Source: an uncultured Lachnospiraceae bacterium (GTDB lineage: Bacteria > Bacillota > Clostridia > Lachnospirales > Lachnospiraceae). Taken from it: a stretch of DNA of 9,295 nt. The position numbers were made by a program, and so were the translations under genes. Of the stretch, positions 7,101 through 9,295 are shown one piece after another (within the stretch, counting starts at the first letter, position 1; each line of letters opens with the position of its first letter). The notes beneath the pieces were generated by a model that did no database searches, was not told the DNA's origin, and saw only the letters and a list, made by a program, of their open reading frames with translations. The stretch lies in assembly GCA_902797015.1 (NCBI GenBank), contig CADBRG010000299.1, positions 1-9,295 on the forward strand. The letters are read 5' to 3'.

Positions 7101-7893
7101 TCATAAATGATACTGAGACATCCCTTGTATGCGGCCATATCTCCCTCAGGATATCAAAACACTGCTCATCATCTTTGGTGATGCAGTTTGTTTGGCCTAC
7201 TGCCACAGGACATTTCCCTGATTTCTCCAGATAATCGACGATTTTTCCAACTGATCTTTTTAGTTCCTCTTCATCAATGTTCCACCCATTCTTTTGAGTA
7301 AATCTGTTCTGATACCAAGGCCTGATACCGACATAATCAGCAAGCGGAATTCTATTGATAAGGTCCGAAAGTGTCATTGAGTAATGCGATTCGGGAGGTT
7401 CAAACGTAAAAAGCAGAATATCTCCCCATTGCAAATCCATCCCAATGATCAATCCTTCCCGGTTTTCCTCAATATCCTGTTTTGTTATACAAGGCCATTG
7501 TTCTGTATTCAGGTTCTTCATATATCCGGTTGAAAAAATTTTGTACATGTTACGCAGACCGGTTTGATTTTTTGCAAGCATCGTAATCAAAACCGAATCA
7601 TGCTCATCCATGAGACAATTCACTTGGACTCCGTATATCGGTTTAAACCCTTTGTCTTTATGCTTTGCCGCTGCCCGGGAGAAATCTGCGAAACCCTGAA
7701 CACTTTCCTTGTCTGTCAGTGCGGCTGCCTTCATACCATTTTGCACAGCAAACTCTACAATATCCTCAGGCATCGTTACCGTTTCATAAGCGGTAAAATT
7801 CGAATATGTGTGTAAATTAATATACTGCTCCACTGCATTATTCTCCTTGTTATGGTCGTTCTGATTATGCCATTTTCCCTGAACCTCAATCAT
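4132..7893 (-). CDS. PolC-like (PHP + polymerase III alpha) protein fused to a DnaB-type helicase domain, catalytic residues altered
   Basis: This intact 1253-aa protein joins two replisome modules. Residues ~24-190 resemble the PolC PHP domain, but with no exonuclease insertion or N-terminal OB part. Residues ~265-780 match PolC polymerase: VRGCGGGSFVAN (379-390), TETNPLPPHYYCPAC (395-409), zinc cysteines 406, 409, 435 and 438, PDFSLNF (463-469), RDTGNHPG (536-543), FSELLKVSGFIHGTDVW (651-667) and FPKSHAMEYM (750-759). A PolC-like C-terminus runs to ~930. A linker leads to a DnaB RecA domain (986-1253) with ARPSMGRSA, LIDYLQL and SQLSKRPEFRADKRPVLSDF. Catalytic positions are changed: the second polymerase Asp is Ser466 (D464 and D589 remain), HLH of PHP is NLH, Walker A Lys is Arg1015 and the arginine finger is Ser1228. 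AAGGAAGGAG precedes the ATG by seven bases. It is probably a replication-interacting pseudoenzyme; function unknown. Confidence 0.92.
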   Translation of the reverse strand: MIEVQGKWHNQNDHNKENNAVEQYINLHTYSNFTAYETVTMPEDIVEFAVQNGMKAAALTDKESVQGFADFSRAAAKHKDKGFKPIYGVQVNCLMDEHDSVLITMLAKNQTGLRNMYKIFSTGYMKNLNTEQWPCITKQDIEENREGLIIGMDLQWGDILLFTFEPPESHYSMTLSDLINRIPLADYVGIRPWYQNRFTQKNGWNIDEEELKRSVGKIVDYLEKSGKCPVAVGQTNCITKDDEQCFDILREIWPHTRDVSVSFMKPTEEVLKDYQFLGPELAVKLVIKNPNAIADQISDSIVVTERGTWLLDIPDAIKIVEKQCAAAMKRRYGNNPPDVIRNRLDQELQVICKSGYSSYYVLASKLAKKCSDLGYLHSVRGCGGGSFVANLMGITETNPLPPHYYCPACGKAEFVDEKKYPSGYDLIFGEKEKHCPDCGERMTGDGQNIPYEFFTGLNGNKIPDFSLNFPWEIHKDIIEYLEETFGKEKVFFAGSMSTIGRFVAEAEVNRYFFEKGIDLAPQPRDLLARRVSNVLRDTGNHPGQYVIVPDDKDIYDFCPIGYSRKFELADGLKPVTKIARQRLPLETIDILSWSALSKLRRMEEQSGIPAKSIDVGQIDVCAFFKIGSLTGLPFDNKFVRSVLETVWPETFSELLKVSGFIHGTDVWTDNAEELLKSGHELSEIIAFREDVMLFLLKYGLEYKDAYSIAEKVRKGAARAIDFTPDEENLLREHEIPSWYIQSMMKIRYLFPKSHAMEYMNHYLRMIWYKVYHPAAFYAAVLSEETTKMDYGILTEGCAKTERELSAAEQKYEAEHETASYNNDDWLKNKIQVLRIASECYDRGISFLPADMNKSDPSLFLVENGSIRPPFNLPIRLSEEKCKLVCRERAIAPFESEEDLVSRCCLTKRELYDMQSNHALDSLNGANRKLFKSAKELADKIMQEQFFLSKDEKDDLVIPENLTQEDKNTAEHDKKDTSSNIKTNLYDTGFASLDSLLCGFNPGTLNVIAARPSMGRSALMLDIAKHIAGSKEKSAFIITLEMSAEQVMQRLIASVSGIPLVVIQKGILFHEKYTEYRNRLLACWRSMDNLRLYICDELVTLSEMENLIEKEIEQGVVLIDYLQLIDCGIQDKQKNNVYIENPAWMRQTEILAGLKAIAQKTGVPVVAVSQLSKRPEFRADKRPVLSDFRYNTCGLIGREADTVIFIYREEYYDPDDHSGIAELILAKNSFGKIGTAKVRFNDETVSFENVDVLP

Positions 7894-7900
7894 TTTGAGG
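7884..7900 (-). promoter_or_regulatory. Hairpin with the start codon of the large gene in its loop
   Basis: On the minus-strand transcript CCUCAA and UUGAGG (arms at 7900-7895 and 7889-7884) pair around AAUGA, placing the AUG of the large gene in a five-base loop directly after the ribosome binding site. This could tune initiation. The hairpin is short and may be accidental. Confidence 0.4.
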
Positions 7901-7921
7901 CTCCTTCCTTACACTTTCGAT

Positions 7922-7971
7922 ATTATAAAAGCGACCATGTCCCATATGTGGTACATAGCGAGTCATATAAT
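7922..7971. promoter_or_regulatory. Symmetric divergent promoter region with shared dyad operator
   Basis: Perfect 10 boxes TATAAT occur on the plus strand (7966-7971) and on the minus strand (plus-strand ATTATA, 7922-7927). Their midpoint, 7946.5, is exactly the centre of a 20-bp dyad (7937-7956, ATGTCCCATATGTGGTACAT, 8 of 10 positions paired). With 17-base spacers the 35 boxes would be CATATG and CACATA, overlapping inside the dyad and both weak. The minus promoter gives a leader of about 20 bases to ATG 7893; the plus promoter about 75 to ATG 8052. A protein on the dyad would control both directions. Confidence 0.6.
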
Positions 7972-7988
7972 TTGATTAAACAAGGTGG

Positions 7989-8018
7989 GTACAGAAGAAA
8001 AGCGTACAGAAGAAAAAG
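7989..8018 (+). repeat. Tandem 15-bp repeat in the pentapeptide gene leader
   Basis: GTACAGAAGAAAAGC (7989-8003) is followed directly by GTACAGAAGAAAAAG (8004-8018), identical in the first 13 bases. It lies in the predicted 5' leader of the pentapeptide-repeat gene and could be a protein binding site or a simple slippage duplication. Confidence 0.6.
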
Positions 8019-8051
8019 TGATGGTTGGTTTTCGAAAGGAAAGGTGGATTT

Positions 8052-9071
8052 ATGCAGATATCTATGGGAATGACAGTATTAACACAGAAGAAGATTGAGA
8101 GGAGCGAATTTGATCGTCGCATGAAAGAACATGCTAAGTGGCTTAAGAACCATGAAGAAGGAAATCGTGCAGATTTTAGTGATGTTGATCTCAGTAATAT
8201 GGATCTGTCCGGTATGGATTTTTCGTATGCGGAAATGAATGGCGTAAATCTTAGTGGTGCAAATCTCACTCGAGCGAACCTTTCTCATGCAAACCTCTGG
8301 GGCGCATATCTCCATAATATCGATCTTACAGAAGCAACCTTGGAAGAAACACTTTTCGTAAATGCAAACCTTACTCTTTCAAAGCTTAATGGGTGTAAAG
8401 GAGAAAAGACACGTTTTACTTTTGTCTGCATGTGGGACTGCGAAGTAAAGAATGCTTCTTTGAAAAAGGCAAACTTCCTTGAAGCGCAAATCTGCAATTG
8501 CGATTTTACAGGTTCGAATCTGGAAGAGGCATGCTTTGCATGTGCTGACTTCGATGATGCTACTTTTGTAAATACGAAGCTCTGCAATGCTGATTTTGCT
8601 TTTGCAAAGAGGACATATTGGACAGATTTCTCAGGTTCGGACATGACCGGACTTAGTACTGCGGGTGTAAACTTTGATCCAGATTACTTAAAGGATGTAA
8701 AGGGTCTTCACATGCACCTGTTCTGCCCTGAAAAAGGATCATTTATTGCATGGAAGAAATGCAGAGAAGGAAAGATTGTAAAACTACTGATTCCAGAACA
8801 TGCAGAGCGAAAGGGAAATACCGTATACAACTGCAGAGCATCCGAAGCTGTAGTTTTGGAAATCTATGATAAGTATGGGAATTCTGCAGATGAAGCTGTA
8901 AGCCAATATAGCAAAGAGTTTAAGTATGCCAAAGGGGCTAAGGTTATTGCGGAGAAACTTGATCCTAAGCGATTTAGCGATGTGTCCGGAATCTATTTTG
9001 TGCTTTCACGTGCGGATGCAGTGGCTCTTCCTGATAGAGAAGAAGCTGAAGAAGGTGAAGAAAATGAATAA
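8052..9071 (+). CDS. Pentapeptide-repeat protein with DUF5758-like C-terminal domain
   Basis: A 339-aa protein. Residues ~40-200 carry repeated A(D/N)LXX units (for example DLSGMDFSYAEMNGVNLSGA, then NLTRANLSHANLWGAYL), which fold as a right-handed quadrilateral beta helix; in Qnr and MfpA such folds mimic DNA and bind gyrase, but many have other or unknown roles. Residues ~220-320 (MHLFCPEKGSFIAWKKC, KIVKLLIPEHAERK, NCRASEAVVLEI) match the DUF5758-type domain often attached to pentapeptide repeats. The tail is acidic (EEAEEGEENE). The frame opens at a TTG at 8025, but I start at ATG 8052 because AAGGTGG lies just upstream. It is divergent from the PolC-DnaB-like gene and 21 bases before the SLOG gene, so it forms an operon with the latter. 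Confidence 0.9.
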   Translation: MQISMGMTVLTQKKIERSEFDRRMKEHAKWLKNHEEGNRADFSDVDLSNMDLSGMDFSYAEMNGVNLSGANLTRANLSHANLWGAYLHNIDLTEATLEETLFVNANLTLSKLNGCKGEKTRFTFVCMWDCEVKNASLKKANFLEAQICNCDFTGSNLEEACFACADFDDATFVNTKLCNADFAFAKRTYWTDFSGSDMTGLSTAGVNFDPDYLKDVKGLHMHLFCPEKGSFIAWKKCREGKIVKLLIPEHAERKGNTVYNCRASEAVVLEIYDKYGNSADEAVSQYSKEFKYAKGAKVIAEKLDPKRFSDVSGIYFVLSRADAVALPDREEAEEGEENE

Positions 9072-9092
9072 ATCAAGAAAAGGAGAATGATT

Positions 9093-9295
9093 ATGGCGAA
9101 GATAGATGTAGAGCATGTAGTATCGTTTACGGGACATAGACCGGAACGATTGGATATGGCGGAGAACAAAGTCCAGGAATGGCTTGAAGCACAAATCAGG
9201 ACCGCAATAGACGATGGATATACAGACTTTATCTCAGGTATGCAAAGAGGTGTCGATCTTTGGGCTGCCGAGATTGTGCTCAGGATTAGAGAAGA
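9093..9295 (+). CDS. DUF1273/SLOG-family nucleotide-binding protein (3' end beyond window)
   Basis: The 67 visible codons begin MAKIDVEHVVSFTGHRPERL and continue to DGYTDFISGMQRGVDLWAAE, the N-terminal half of the DUF1273 (YpsA/YoqJ-type) SLOG family: a Rossmann-like fold with the FTGHRP motif and the SG..RGVD.WAAE segment that shapes the ligand pocket. SLOG proteins are proposed to bind nucleotides or nucleotide-derived signals and often occur in phages and mobile elements; a precise function is not established. AGGAG (9081-9085) precedes the ATG by seven bases. It follows the pentapeptide gene by 21 bases and is probably cotranscribed with it. The rest lies beyond the window. Confidence 0.9.
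   Translation, partial: MAKIDVEHVVSFTGHRPERLDMAENKVQEWLEAQIRTAIDDGYTDFISGMQRGVDLWAAEIVLRIRE

Overview
The window looks like an accessory (mobile-element-like) segment of a Firmicutes genome, most likely a Clostridia/Lachnospiraceae-type gut anaerobe. The reasons are strong AGGAGG-type ribosome binding sites, a PolC-type (Gram-positive) polymerase homologue, Gram-positive LexA-type operators (CGAAC-N4-GTTCG), MazF/PemK and XRE genes, and overlapping small hypothetical genes. This placement is inference; no rRNA, tRNA, integrase or relaxase is visible.

Left part (1-2054, all genes on the minus strand): a MazF/PemK toxin cut by the window edge with no recognisable antitoxin beside it; about 545 bp without a convincing gene; a small XRE-type regulator whose leader holds two terminator-like hairpins; a six-unit, exactly 11-bp-phased repeat array; and a helical protein with a C-terminal ArpU/sigma-like helix-turn-helix.

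Middle (2261-3987, minus strand): a compact operon led by a LexA-like S24 self-cleaving repressor. It is followed by an unrecognised 177-aa protein, a small zinc-ribbon protein and a short hypothetical protein that appears cut by an in-frame TGA. The last three genes overlap by ATGA. The promoter has one LexA-type palindrome inside its 35/10 spacer and a second just downstream, so autoregulation and SOS induction are expected.

Right part (4008-9295): the main item is a 1253-aa minus-strand protein. Residues ~24-930 align by eye with the PHP, polymerase, zinc-finger and C-terminal parts of PolC (DNA polymerase III alpha), without the exonuclease and N-terminal domains. Residues ~986-1253 are a DnaB-type RecA helicase domain. 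Key catalytic residues are replaced in all three enzymatic modules (PHP metal ligands, one polymerase aspartate, Walker A lysine, arginine finger), yet the reading frame is intact. It ends at a strong terminator and shares a symmetric divergent promoter region with a plus-strand pair: a pentapeptide-repeat protein with a DUF5758-like C-terminus and a DUF1273/SLOG protein cut by the window end.

The best candidate for an undescribed system is this PolC-DnaB pseudoenzyme fusion, its co-regulated pentapeptide/SLOG neighbours and possibly the adjacent LexA-type operon.
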